From positions 1 through 32,601 of the forward strand of contig JAERSQ010000096.1 of assembly GCA_016845525.1 (NCBI GenBank): a DNA stretch of 32,601 bases, given 5' to 3'. Below are positions 6,158 to 14,003 of this stretch, in pieces (position 1 is the first letter of the stretch; each line of letters opens with the position of its first letter). The translations under genes and the position numbers were made by a program. The DNA comes from Pseudomonadota bacterium (GTDB lineage Bacteria > Pseudomonadota > Gammaproteobacteria > Arenicellales > UBA868). The notes below the pieces were generated by a model. It ran no database searches and was not told where the DNA came from. It worked only from the letters and a program-made list of their open reading frames with translations.

Positions 6158-6934
6158 ATGAAAGCACATATCGTTCTGGCTCACCCGGAGAGCAAATCGT
6201 TCAATGGTCAACTGGCGAAGGCCACGCGCAGCACGCTACAAACGGCCGGATGGGAAGTGACCTTGTCGGACCTGTACACGGATGGCTTCGATCCACTGGA
6301 GGGGCCGGGACACTATCAGACGCGGGCGGACAGTGAGCGTTTTCACGCGCAGACCGAGCAACGGTTTCACGCCGACAACGACTCGACACCGCAGGACGTG
6401 GTTGCAGAAAAGAGCAAACTGCTGCAAGCCGACCTGCTGGTCGTGCACTTCCCGCTTTGGTGGTTCGGTATGCCAGCGATGTTGAAGGGATGGATCGATC
6501 GGGTGTTCGTCTACGGTGCCGTCTATCGCGGGCAAATGCGTTACGACACCGGTATCTGCCGGGACAAGAAGATGCTGGCCTGCATCACCACGGGTGCGTC
6601 CGAAGCTTCCTGTTCGTTCAACGGTCGAGAGGGCGATTCCAGACTGCATGCCTGGCCGCTGCTGTTTCCGTTTCGCTACATCGGCTTCGATGTGCTGGAG
6701 CCGGTATTCTTCCATGGCGTCGGAGGTGTGGCTTCAATCGAGGCCGACGAGGACGGCCTCACCGGTACGGATCTGTTCATGCAACAGTGGGTCGAGGTAT
6801 TGACCGATCTCGACGACCGTGGCAGTACGCCTTACAACACGGACGACGATTTTGACGAGAACAAGCAATTGAATCCCGGCGCCCCGGTTTTTGGTCCGTT
6901 CATCTCACACCGTGCGAATACTCCCTGGGACTGA
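6158..6934 (+). CDS. NAD(P)H dehydrogenase (quinone)-like flavoprotein, flavodoxin-2 fold (258 aa)
   Basis: The start is ATG 6158, with AGGA 9 bases upstream. The longer frame from 6086 has no ribosome-binding site and a non-homologous start. The protein begins MKAHIVLAHPESKSFNGQLA, the FMN/FAD phosphate-binding loop of the flavodoxin-like NQO/KefF/MdaB family. The family hallmark ADLLVVHFPLWWFGMPAMLK, followed by GWIDRVF, is present. These enzymes reduce quinones or nitro compounds by two electrons with NAD(P)H in the cytoplasm. The C-terminal extension of about 40 residues is longer than in KefF and more like NQO1-type proteins. It is intact although its neighbours are remnants: a short ORF upstream and a racemase tail 15 bases downstream. 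Confidence 0.9.
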   Translation: MKAHIVLAHPESKSFNGQLAKATRSTLQTAGWEVTLSDLYTDGFDPLEGPGHYQTRADSERFHAQTEQRFHADNDSTPQDVVAEKSKLLQADLLVVHFPLWWFGMPAMLKGWIDRVFVYGAVYRGQMRYDTGICRDKKMLACITTGASEASCSFNGREGDSRLHAWPLLFPFRYIGFDVLEPVFFHGVGGVASIEADEDGLTGTDLFMQQWVEVLTDLDDRGSTPYNTDDDFDENKQLNPGAPVFGPFISHRANTPWD

Positions 6935-6949
6935 CTGTCCCTGACGGTT

Positions 6950-7099
6950 GCCACGGCGCGGCATGCGGATGCGGTAGACGGTGTCATATTCGGTTGCACA
7001 GAAGTGGGTTTGCTGGTGCGCCCGGACGATTTCGACGTGCCGTGCTTTGATACGACTGAAATTCATGCACGTGCGGCCATCGACTTTGCGATTGCATAG
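6950..7099 (+). pseudogene. C-terminal remnant of an aspartate/glutamate racemase
   Basis: The frame ending at TAG 7097-7099 encodes AVDGVIFGCTEVGLLV followed by FDVPCFDTTEIHARAAIDFA. This is the conserved end of the YgeA/aspartate racemase family, in which the Cys of GCTE is one of the two catalytic acid/base cysteines. About 45 residues remain of a protein of about 230. There is no start, and the frame begins right after the stop of the preceding flavoprotein gene. The first catalytic cysteine region is absent, so it cannot be active. Confidence 0.85.
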
Positions 7100-7129
7100 A
7101 CAAGTGTGTATGAGAGGCCCGGGCGTTAA

Positions 7130-7315
7130 TGTCGACGAACATTGCCGGTCGAATGGGTGCGGACTGCCCCCCTCGGCGCGTGGCAGTATCAGGTCGCAGC
7201 GGTGCCGGATTCGGGGCGGCATTACACCGTTGCCAGGGGATACAACCGCAGGCAGCAGCTGTTGGACCTGGGTAAAAAGGGCGTTTATCCTTCCTATACT
7301 CCTGAGACGTTCTGA
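7130..7315 (+). pseudogene. C-terminal remnant of an unrecognised protein, copy 2
   Basis: Following a stop near 7127, an open frame without a usable start codes for EWVRTAPLGAWQYQVAAV, then YNRRQQLLDLGKKGVYPSY, and stops at TGA 7313-7315. The composition looks protein-like. It shares LG-K/E-KGVYPSY with the frame at 2556-2744. I do not recognise the family, so it is recorded as a probable gene tail of unknown function. The segment from 7316 to 7530 holds no gene I can support, only the FNR-like site at 7404. Confidence 0.45.
7246..7298 (+). repeat. 53-bp direct repeat, copy 2
   Basis: This is the partner of 2567-2619, with 47/53 identity and the last 24 bases identical. It lies inside the protein-like remnant at 7130-7315. 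Similarity fades quickly on both sides. Confidence 0.7.
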
Positions 7316-7403
7316 TACTCCCGACGTCGAGCCGCGATGGCACAGCAAAGGTGCAGTTTTAACCGCCCGGGCATTCCCGGTCACTTTCGAATTGTGGGGA
7401 AAG

Positions 7404-7417
7404 TTGACCATGATCAA
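7404..7417. promoter_or_regulatory. FNR/CRP-like palindrome upstream of the FtsX operon
   Basis: TTGACCATGATCAA matches the FNR pattern TTGAT-N4-ATCAA with one mismatch. It lies 113 bases before the likely first start of the LolA-like/FtsX operon. A poor -10-like TATGCT occurs at 7441-7446, near the position expected for a class II promoter. This is a candidate only. Confidence 0.35.
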
Positions 7418-7530
7418 CCGCCGCGGTCCTCAGCCTCAGATATGCTCCCGGTGGAACGCGATCAGTTACCGTCATCACCCCTGATCACTGACGCCGCCAC
7501 ACTTTGACAGTCCACGAAAATCCAGTATCC

Positions 7531-8304
7531 GTGCAGACCCGCCCGGCAAGACGTTGGTGGTGGCGGGCATTGTTGCCGCTGCTGGTGTTCAGCCATGATG
7601 CTGCGGGTTTTGACCCCGGGAACGCGTACGACATCGTTAAGAGGGCTTGGACCCATTGGCGCGGGCTGTCGTCTTACTCCGAGGTGACCATGACCATCCA
7701 TCGACCGGAGTGGGAGCGGGTCATGTCCATGCGGATTTGGACTAAGGGGGATTCGCGTTCACTCGTCCGGGTGACGGCACCCAGGCGGGATGCAGGCAAC
7801 GGCACGCTGCTGGTGGATAACAGCATGTGGACATTCTCGCCCAAGATCAATCGGATCATGAAGATTCCCTCGTCGATGATGCACCAGGGCTGGCTGGGAT
7901 CGGATTTCAGCAACAGTGATGTGTCCAGAGCGGATAGTATTCTCGATCAGTATGATCACCGGCTGGTCGACCAATACCGGCAGGACGATGTTCCCATCTA
8001 CGTCATCGAATCCGTACCGCATGAAGATGCACCAGTGGTCTGGGGCCGTGAGGTGTTGCATATATCAGACCACAACATCCTGGTCCGTCATGAATTCTTT
8101 GACCAGGAAGGTCAGCTGGTCAAGCGCCTGAGCACGCTTGAGATTGCCCGGATGGACGGCCGGATGATTGCCGCGCGGCAGCGGATGCACAGAGTGGGCA
8201 AGGATAATGAGTGGACCGAGATCAGGGTGAATTCGGCCAGGTACGATATCGTACTGGACCAGAATCTGTTCACCCGCGCTAACCTGCGCAACCCCCGTGA
8301 ATGA
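7531..8304 (+). CDS. periplasmic LolA-like (outer-membrane lipoprotein-sorting type) protein (257 aa)
   Basis: GTG 7531 gives an Arg/Trp-rich n-region followed by the hydrophobic ALLPLLVFSHDAAG, a plausible signal peptide. TTG 7504 is the alternative, and neither has a clear ribosome-binding site. The mature part resembles the LolA-like 'outer membrane lipoprotein-sorting protein' family: SEVTMTIHRPEWERVMSMRI, then LVRVTAPRRDAGNGTLLVDN, then MWTFSPKINRIMKIP, then WLGSDFSNSD. Such proteins form a half-barrel that shields lipid chains, and many are encoded beside exporters. The stop overlaps the next start as ATGA. It heads a five-gene operon with two FtsX permeases, an ATPase and an outer-membrane protein, so it is likely the periplasmic carrier of that system. 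The cargo is unknown. Confidence 0.85.
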   Translation: MQTRPARRWWWRALLPLLVFSHDAAGFDPGNAYDIVKRAWTHWRGLSSYSEVTMTIHRPEWERVMSMRIWTKGDSRSLVRVTAPRRDAGNGTLLVDNSMWTFSPKINRIMKIPSSMMHQGWLGSDFSNSDVSRADSILDQYDHRLVDQYRQDDVPIYVIESVPHEDAPVVWGREVLHISDHNILVRHEFFDQEGQLVKRLSTLEIARMDGRMIAARQRMHRVGKDNEWTEIRVNSARYDIVLDQNLFTRANLRNPRE

Positions 8305-9530
8305 TTTACGGCATTACCCTTAGCCTCGCTTGGCGGAACCTCTGGCGGCAGCCCTGGCGCACCTGGCTGACGGTTGTGGCGATGGTGTTCTCGAACACCC
8401 TGCTGGTGTTCATGGTCTCGCTGCAGTTCGGGATGTATCGTTTGATGTACGAGAACAGCCTGAATATGTTTCATGGGCATCTTCAGGTTCAGGCCGAAGG
8501 CTATCTGGATGAACCGTGGATGCGTTTTTCGGTGCCTGGTATTGCGGCGCTTGCAAGCGACCTGCGGACTGCCGTACCCGAAGCCCGGGTTTCCGCCCGT
8601 GCCTCGGCATTCGTCCTTGTGTCGAGTGCCGATCGCAGTTACGGCGTGCAGTTGATCGGTGTCCAACCGGACTTCGAACCGGCCGTATCCACCTTGCCCG
8701 GCTTGATTAAGGCCGGAAGATGGCTGAGCGGCACCGCTCCCGAGGCGGTGATCGGTTCGGTTCTGGCGCGCAATCTGAAAGTTCAACCCGGCGATGAACT
8801 GACCTTTTTGGGCAGTGGCCGGGATGGCTCCTTCGCGGCCGCAGTGGCGACCGTGGTGGGAGTCTTCGACAGCGGGGCTGCAGACATCGACCGGAGCCTG
8901 ATCGAGATTCCGCTCGCGGCTTTTCAGGATATTTTCAGCATGGACGGCCATGGCCACAGTGTGGTCATCAGTATGCCAGACGTGTTCGATCTGGATCCGG
9001 CCAAAGCCGCCATCCGGCAGTCCATAGACGATGCGGGGCCGGTACTCCACCACTGGGATGCACTACAGCCCGGACTGCGGCAAACGGTGCAAGCCGACAT
9101 GGTCGGTTCGTGGTTCATGTACGCTGTGCTGATTGCGCTGGTTGCATTCAGCGTACTGAACACCCAGCTCATGTCAGTACTCGACCGCACCCGGGAGTTT
9201 GGTATCGTCATGGCGCTCGGACTGAAACCAGGCCGGCTGGGGCGTCTGTTGTTGTTTGAGACTGCCATCATGGCCGGGCTGGGACTGCTGCTTGGGGTTG
9301 CACTCGGTGTTGCGGTAGTACTTTATTTTCAGGTGTACGGGTTCAGTTATCCCGGTCTGGAAGAGGCGGCAGCGCGATTCAACCTGCCGGGACGGATCTA
9401 CCCCAGTGCCTCATTTGCTTCAGTCATACTGGGCCCGTTGGTGGTGTTCGCCGCGTGCCTCGCAGCTGCTGTATATCCGATAGCGAAATTGTTGCGTATG
9501 CAGCCGGTGGCTGCCATGCAGGCGGCATGA
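8301..9530 (+). CDS. FtsX/LolC-E-type ABC permease, first subunit (409 aa)
   Basis: This is an inner-membrane protein with the standard FtsX/MacB layout. It has an N-terminal amphipathic start (SLAWRNLWRQPWRTWL) leading into transmembrane segment 1 (about 18-40), then a large periplasmic domain (about 45-265). Three C-terminal segments follow, near 270-293, 315-340 and 375-397. Between segments 2 and 3 lies LDRTREFGIVMALGLKPGRL, the cytoplasmic coupling-helix region that meets the ATPase. It overlaps both neighbours by four bases (ATGA). With the next gene it would form a heterodimeric permease like LolC/LolE. Unlike a true lolCDE locus, the operon also encodes its own LolA-like protein and an outer-membrane protein. 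Confidence 0.9.
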   Translation: MIYGITLSLAWRNLWRQPWRTWLTVVAMVFSNTLLVFMVSLQFGMYRLMYENSLNMFHGHLQVQAEGYLDEPWMRFSVPGIAALASDLRTAVPEARVSARASAFVLVSSADRSYGVQLIGVQPDFEPAVSTLPGLIKAGRWLSGTAPEAVIGSVLARNLKVQPGDELTFLGSGRDGSFAAAVATVVGVFDSGAADIDRSLIEIPLAAFQDIFSMDGHGHSVVISMPDVFDLDPAKAAIRQSIDDAGPVLHHWDALQPGLRQTVQADMVGSWFMYAVLIALVAFSVLNTQLMSVLDRTREFGIVMALGLKPGRLGRLLLFETAIMAGLGLLLGVALGVAVVLYFQVYGFSYPGLEEAAARFNLPGRIYPSASFASVILGPLVVFAACLAAAVYPIAKLLRMQPVAAMQAA

Positions 9531-10759
9531 TGGGTATACCGCTGGCAGTGCTGCTGCGTATGGGCTGGCGCAACCTGTGGCGGAACTACCGGCGGACGCT
9601 GATCATGCTTGCCGCGATTACCACCGGTGTGTGGGCCATGATTTTCATGAGTGCAATCATGCGGGGCATGGTTGATGACATGGTGCAAACGGCAGTAGGT
9701 AACCTGCCGGGGCACATCCAGATCCATCATCCTGAGTATCTCGACGATCCGAGTATTGCAAACTCCATGCCGCCCCCCGATCAGGCCCTGCGCGAGGCGC
9801 TGGCCCATCCGGACATCCTAAAATGGTCATCGCGGGTGCGGGTGCCTGCGGTCATCACCAGCGAGCACGATACCCGGGGTGTGACCCTGGTCGGCATCGA
9901 CCCTGAGGCCGAGTCGGGTCTGTCATCCGTTGCCGATGCAGTGGTTAGCGGCCGGTTCCTGCACTCGGCACAGGACCGCGGACTGATCGTGGGCCGTAAA
10001 CTGCTCAACAACCTGAAGACCCGGGTGGATCGCCGGGTCGTCGTGATGAGTCAGGATCCTGATAACCAAATCATTGATCGGGGTTTCCGCATCGTCGGCG
10101 TGTTTGAGGCAGAACTGGAAAGCACCGAGCAGGCCTTTATCTTTGCCGGGCGCAAAACAGTTCAGTCCCTTTTGAGCATGGGCGACCGCATCTCGGAGGT
10201 CGTTGTGCTCGGGCGCAGTTACCGGGACGTGCAGGCGCTGGCCCCCCTCGAGCAGGCCGCAGGTGCCGGACGGGAAGTGTTGCCGTGGTATGAACTCGAT
10301 ACTTACCTCGGCACCATGTTGTCCACCATGGACGGCTTCGTATGGGTGTGGATTGTAGTGATATTCCTCGCCTTGTCCTTCGGCCTGGTCAACACTCTGG
10401 CCATGGCGGTGTTCGAGCGGGCGCGGGAGATCGGACTGATGCAGGCTCTCGGTATGCGGCCGTTTATGATTCTCTCTCAGGTCCTGCTTGAAACACTGCT
10501 GCTGCTGGCCATTGGACTGATCACCGGCAATCTGCTGGCGCTGCTATCCATCGCTCTGACGCAAGAGGGTATCGACCTGTCTATGGTCTCAGAGGGGATG
10601 CAGATGATGGGGGTCAGCCAGGTGCTACGGCCAGCGCTGCTGCCGGGCGATGTCCTCCTCGCCGACGCTGTGGTCATCGTGCTGGGGTTGCTGGCCGGGT
10701 TGTTTCCGGCCTGGCGTGCTGCCCGCCAGCGGCCGGTAACAGCCCTCAGCCGGAGTTGA
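9527..10759 (+). CDS. FtsX/LolC-E-type ABC permease, second subunit (410 aa)
   Basis: ATG 9527 overlaps the preceding TGA as ATGA. An earlier in-frame start would reach far into the upstream gene. The protein has the same architecture as its neighbour: MGWRNLWRNYRRTLIML leading into segment 1 (about 22-47), a periplasmic domain of about 220 residues, and three C-terminal segments (about 275-297, 322-345 and 384-402). The coupling region reads FERAREIGLMQALGMRP. Paralogy with the first permease suggests an obligate heterodimer. Shared N-terminal WRNLWR motifs support duplication of an ancestral subunit. Confidence 0.9.
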   Translation: MMGIPLAVLLRMGWRNLWRNYRRTLIMLAAITTGVWAMIFMSAIMRGMVDDMVQTAVGNLPGHIQIHHPEYLDDPSIANSMPPPDQALREALAHPDILKWSSRVRVPAVITSEHDTRGVTLVGIDPEAESGLSSVADAVVSGRFLHSAQDRGLIVGRKLLNNLKTRVDRRVVVMSQDPDNQIIDRGFRIVGVFEAELESTEQAFIFAGRKTVQSLLSMGDRISEVVVLGRSYRDVQALAPLEQAAGAGREVLPWYELDTYLGTMLSTMDGFVWVWIVVIFLALSFGLVNTLAMAVFERAREIGLMQALGMRPFMILSQVLLETLLLLAIGLITGNLLALLSIALTQEGIDLSMVSEGMQMMGVSQVLRPALLPGDVLLADAVVIVLGLLAGLFPAWRAARQRPVTALSRS

Positions 10760-10764
10760 CCATC

Positions 10765-11448
10765 ATGAGTACCGTTCGCTGTGTCGACCTGTGCCGCACT
10801 TTTGTGCAGGGGGAACAGACCATCAAGGCCCTCGATCATGTCGATCTGGAGATCGACAGACGGGAGTTCGTATGCCTGTCTGGTCCATCCGGGTCGGGCA
10901 AGACCACATTGCTGAACGCCATCGGCGGGCTCGATAAACCGACCAGCGGCGAGGTGTGGGTAGCGGGGAAGCGGATAGACAACCTGAACAAAGGCGAACT
11001 CGCGGACCTGCGGCTGCACCATATCGGGTTCGTGTTTCAGGCCTACAACCTGATTCCCGTGCTGACTGCGCTGGAGAATGTCGAGTTTGTCATGCAGGTC
11101 CAGGGGGTTCCGGCGGAACAGCGGCGCCTGGCGTCACTCAGCATACTGCAAGAGGTGGGCCTGCGGGGGATGGAAGAGCGCCGGCCGGCGCAACTCTCGG
11201 GGGGGCAGCAGCAGCGGGTTGCCGTGGCGCGGGCGATCGTATCGCATCCTGCCATGATACTCGCGGACGAACCAACAGCGAACCTGGATTCGACCTCCGC
11301 CGAGCGCTTGATGGATCTGTTTGCCGCCCTAAACCGCCACCACGATACCACGTTTATCGTGTCCACCCACGACCCCCGGGTGATGGCCTATGCCCGGCGC
11401 TTGATCCGGCTGGTAGACGGTCGTATCGAGAAAGATGAATTCCGCTAA
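10765..11448 (+). CDS. ABC transporter ATP-binding protein, LolD/MacB type (227 aa)
   Basis: ATG 10765 has GGAG 9 bases upstream, inside the end of the previous gene; an earlier TTG at 10756 is less likely. All ATPase motifs are present: Walker A GPSGSGKTT from residue 40, Q-loop FQAYNLIPVLTALENV, signature LSGGQQQRVAVARA, Walker B MILADEPTANLDS and the H-loop STHDPRVM. The spacing and the DEPTANLDS form are characteristic of the LolD/MacB/FtsE branch that powers FtsX-type permeases by mechanotransmission rather than by moving substrate through the membrane. The 3' end overlaps the outer-membrane protein gene by 14 bases. Confidence 0.94.
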   Translation: MSTVRCVDLCRTFVQGEQTIKALDHVDLEIDRREFVCLSGPSGSGKTTLLNAIGGLDKPTSGEVWVAGKRIDNLNKGELADLRLHHIGFVFQAYNLIPVLTALENVEFVMQVQGVPAEQRRLASLSILQEVGLRGMEERRPAQLSGGQQQRVAVARAIVSHPAMILADEPTANLDSTSAERLMDLFAALNRHHDTTFIVSTHDPRVMAYARRLIRLVDGRIEKDEFR

Positions 11449-12694
11449 AGGGCTGGTGGCGGGGTTGCTGCTGGCGGCCGGCGCTGCGTACGGTCAGGGC
11501 ACGGCCGATCTCGATGGACACCTCAAGTACCGCTTCACCGGCGTCCGTAATCCGGGGGACAGTTTATGGACCGAATCCGCAGGCCGCAGCACGGTTGATC
11601 AGGGTGCCGGCGTCCGGATGAACTTCCATTGGCGCAGGGGAGCTGTCGACGCCCGGATGGATTACCAGTTGACCGGCGTTAAAGGCGAGCGGCTCCTGGC
11701 CGCCGGCGAAGTGTTCCCTGAATCCCTGTCCCCGGGGAGCCGGGCATCCGCTGACGGGTTGCGTCTGCTTGACCTCGCGAGCGTGATCTCCGAGGGAGAG
11801 GACTACGCACTTCAGCACCGGCTGGACCGGTGGTGGTTTGGCCACAGCGGAGAAAACACCACCTTGCGGTTTGGCCGCCAGGCCGTCACATGGGGCAATG
11901 GGCTGTTTTACACACCGATGGATTTTTTCAATCCGTTCGATCCAACCGGTGTCGACAAGGAGTACAAGCCCGGTGATGACATGGTGTACGGCCAGCACCT
12001 AATGAATACCGGTAACGACCTGCAGGGTGTGGCGGTAGTCCGCCGTGATCCTGTCAACCGTGAGGTGGAGCAGGATCAGGCCACGCTGGCTTTTAAGTAT
12101 CACGGACTGCTGGAAACCAGCGAGGTTGACCTGCTGGCTGCGCGTCACTTCAGCGATCAACTGTTCGGGATCGGCGGCAACCGGGAACTTGGGCAAGCTC
12201 TGTGGCGCGGTGATCTGGTGGCCAGCCGCACCGGGGACGATACGGTTTTCACATTTGTCACGAACCTGGCGTATTCCTGGGTCTGGGGTGGAAAGAATGT
12301 CAGCGGTGCTCTGGAATATTTCTTCAATGGCTTCGGCCAGACCGGCGGTGACTACGATCCAGAGGCGCTGTCGCAAAATCCCGCGCTGGTCCAGCGGCTC
12401 GCGCGAGGCGAACTGTTTACGCTGGCGCGCCACTATGTGGCCGGGAGTGTCACCGCCGAAGCCTCACCATTGGTATTGGTGACTCCTAACCTGTTTGTCA
12501 ATCTGTCGGACCAGAGCGGCCTGTTTCAGGTTCTGATCCAGGGTGACGTGAAGCAGGATCTGCTGCTGACGGTAGCGTTCAGTGTCCCGATCGGCCCCGC
12601 AGGCACCGAGTTTGGTGGTATCGAAAGCGACTCGCCGGGAAGGTACCTGTCGACCGGACCGGCAGTTTTCGTGCAGCTGGCGGCCTATTTCTAG
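11435..12694 (+). CDS. putative outer-membrane beta-barrel protein of the FtsX operon (419 aa)
   Basis: A signal peptide (MNSAKGLVAGLLLAAGAAYG, cleaved near GQG) is followed by a sequence of alternating polar and hydrophobic strands. These are rich in Tyr, Trp, Gly and Asn, for example LKYRFTGVRNPGDSLW, TTLRFGRQAVTWGNGLFYTP and FVTNLAYSWVWGGKNVSGAL. It ends in VQLAAYF, with the C-terminal Phe recognised by the BAM machinery. No family is recognised with confidence. Its start lies within the ATPase gene (14-base overlap), so it is translationally coupled to the ABC genes. It is thus the probable outer-membrane component or acceptor of the same system. It could instead be a stand-alone porin-like protein that happens to be cotranscribed. 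Confidence 0.75.
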   Translation: MNSAKGLVAGLLLAAGAAYGQGTADLDGHLKYRFTGVRNPGDSLWTESAGRSTVDQGAGVRMNFHWRRGAVDARMDYQLTGVKGERLLAAGEVFPESLSPGSRASADGLRLLDLASVISEGEDYALQHRLDRWWFGHSGENTTLRFGRQAVTWGNGLFYTPMDFFNPFDPTGVDKEYKPGDDMVYGQHLMNTGNDLQGVAVVRRDPVNREVEQDQATLAFKYHGLLETSEVDLLAARHFSDQLFGIGGNRELGQALWRGDLVASRTGDDTVFTFVTNLAYSWVWGGKNVSGALEYFFNGFGQTGGDYDPEALSQNPALVQRLARGELFTLARHYVAGSVTAEASPLVLVTPNLFVNLSDQSGLFQVLIQGDVKQDLLLTVAFSVPIGPAGTEFGGIESDSPGRYLSTGPAVFVQLAAYF

Positions 12695-12786
12695 GAGTCG
12701 GGTTTTGACCTGAAGATGATCAGCCGATAAAGTGCCATGTATGCGGGGCGCCAATATATTCTCCGCGTTCGTTTTGGGAGACTCTT

Positions 12787-13056
12787 TTGGAATACGACAA
12801 GACCTACACCACTCAAACTGGCACTGACGTTGGCGAGAAGGGCAGCGCGACCCGCCTAAGAGATCGCTGGTTCAGCAGGCGTCACCCCAAGGTAAGCAAA
12901 AAGGCTGACTTTCCGAAATCACGGGATTCGAACCTCGGCAGTCAGCGCAGTGAGCCGTTTCCCAAATGGAGTGTCTGGCTTCCTGGAGAACCCTTCCCGG
13001 AGCATCCGGCAAACCGGCCCGGCAGTCGGTCTGCGGGCCAGCCGAAACGTCGTTAA
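12787..13056 (+). CDS. small basic hypothetical protein (89 aa)
   Basis: A TTG start at 12787 has GGAG 6 bases upstream. The product is strongly basic and Pro/Ser/Arg-rich (for example NRPGSRSAGQPKRR at the end) with no hydrophobic segment, and is likely disordered. No family is recognised. The stop TAA is immediately followed by a 7-bp GC hairpin, and the next gene is convergent. The ribosome-binding site and hairpin are modest support. It is the only candidate gene in 12695-13079. Confidence 0.35.
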   Translation: MEYDKTYTTQTGTDVGEKGSATRLRDRWFSRRHPKVSKKADFPKSRDSNLGSQRSEPFPKWSVWLPGEPFPEHPANRPGSRSAGQPKRR

Positions 13057-13076
13057 GCCGCGAGTTCTGCGCGGCT
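13056..13076. terminator. hairpin between convergent genes
   Basis: A perfect 7-bp stem, AGCCGCG (13056-13062) with CGCGGCT (13070-13076), lies between the small basic ORF and the stop of the convergent EamA gene. No T-tract follows on either strand, so it is a weak or rho-assisted terminator at best. Confidence 0.4.
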
Positions 13077-13079
13077 GGA

Positions 13080-14003
13080 TTAGGTTTCTCCCAGGCGAAG
13101 CAGTCTTCGTGCCATAGGCAGCAGCACTTCCGAAAGTCCCGCGAGGCTGATCAGGACGATTCCTGCGATCTCACGAGGCCCGATGACTTCACTGGTTAAC
13201 CATGCGGCGGTCAGTGTCGCAACGCTGATTTCTGTCATAAATAACAGCCCAGAGGTGCCCGGATTCAGCTGCGGCAGCCCCCATGTGATGGCAAGGTAAA
13301 CCGGCAGGACGACACCCAGGCTGAGCGGGACAAGCCAGGGCATTACAGACATAAACGCCTCGGCCGGGGGAATACGGATGCTGGCCGGCAGGAAGACGAG
13401 CGCCAGAATGGCCAAGAAGCTCGCCCAAACCATCCACGATGCGACCACATCAACGGCAGGCTGGTCGGGAAATCGCCTCGTCAGTGTGGCGGCTACGGCC
13501 CAGATGATCCCCGAGGTCAACCCCATCCAGTCGCCTGGATTTCGGGGCAGGGGAATGCCCTCATCCACATTGAAAATCACCAGCATCCCCGCGAAGCCCA
13601 AAGCGATTCCGAATACCCTGTCGAGGGAAATTCGCTCGGAGAGCCAGGCTCTTGCGAGGAGCGCGCCCCAAACAGGCGTGAGGTAGTAAAGCAGCGTGGC
13701 CCGGACTACGTCGGTATAGAGGAAGGCGGTGGAATACAGCAAAAGAGCCAACCCCATGACGGCGCCGGTTGCCTGTAGCGCTATCCCGCCTCGACGGATG
13801 CTCCGGTATCGAAACAGCATCAGGGGGACGAGGAGCAACGCAGGAATGATGTGTATCAGTCCTGCGCCGAGTGTTCCGGAAAAACCGGCCGCGTCGAGAC
13901 TCCTGATAGGAATCCAGTAGGCACCCCAAAGCGCGCCGCCCAGAAGGCATGCGGATCTTGCGAGGCCCAGATGGCCGTTTTTCAGAATTTGAGAGATCAG
14001 CAT
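13080..14003 (-). CDS. EamA/DMT-superfamily permease (307 aa)
   Basis: The protein has ten predicted transmembrane segments in two EamA halves. The first half begins LLGGALWGAYWIPIRSLDAA and includes TDVVRATLLYYLTPVWGALL. The second includes WMGLTSGIIWAVAATL and GTSGLLFMTEISVATLTA, then EIAGIVLISLAGLSEVL. Length is normal. These inner-membrane carriers usually export amino acids or other small metabolites. Substrate is not predictable. ATG 14003 has no strong ribosome-binding site. It is transcribed away from the aminotransferase gene, leaving a shared 221-base intergenic region. Confidence 0.88.
   Translation of the reverse strand: MLISQILKNGHLGLARSACLLGGALWGAYWIPIRSLDAAGFSGTLGAGLIHIIPALLLVPLMLFRYRSIRRGGIALQATGAVMGLALLLYSTAFLYTDVVRATLLYYLTPVWGALLARAWLSERISLDRVFGIALGFAGMLVIFNVDEGIPLPRNPGDWMGLTSGIIWAVAATLTRRFPDQPAVDVVASWMVWASFLAILALVFLPASIRIPPAEAFMSVMPWLVPLSLGVVLPVYLAITWGLPQLNPGTSGLLFMTEISVATLTAAWLTSEVIGPREIAGIVLISLAGLSEVLLPMARRLLRLGET

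Noticed and set aside
8112-9053. Leftward open frame of 313 codons
   Set aside because: It lies entirely antisense to the first FtsX permease and the LolA-like gene, has no ribosome-binding site or recognisable domain, and is rich in His/Arg/Gln as antisense shadows usually are.
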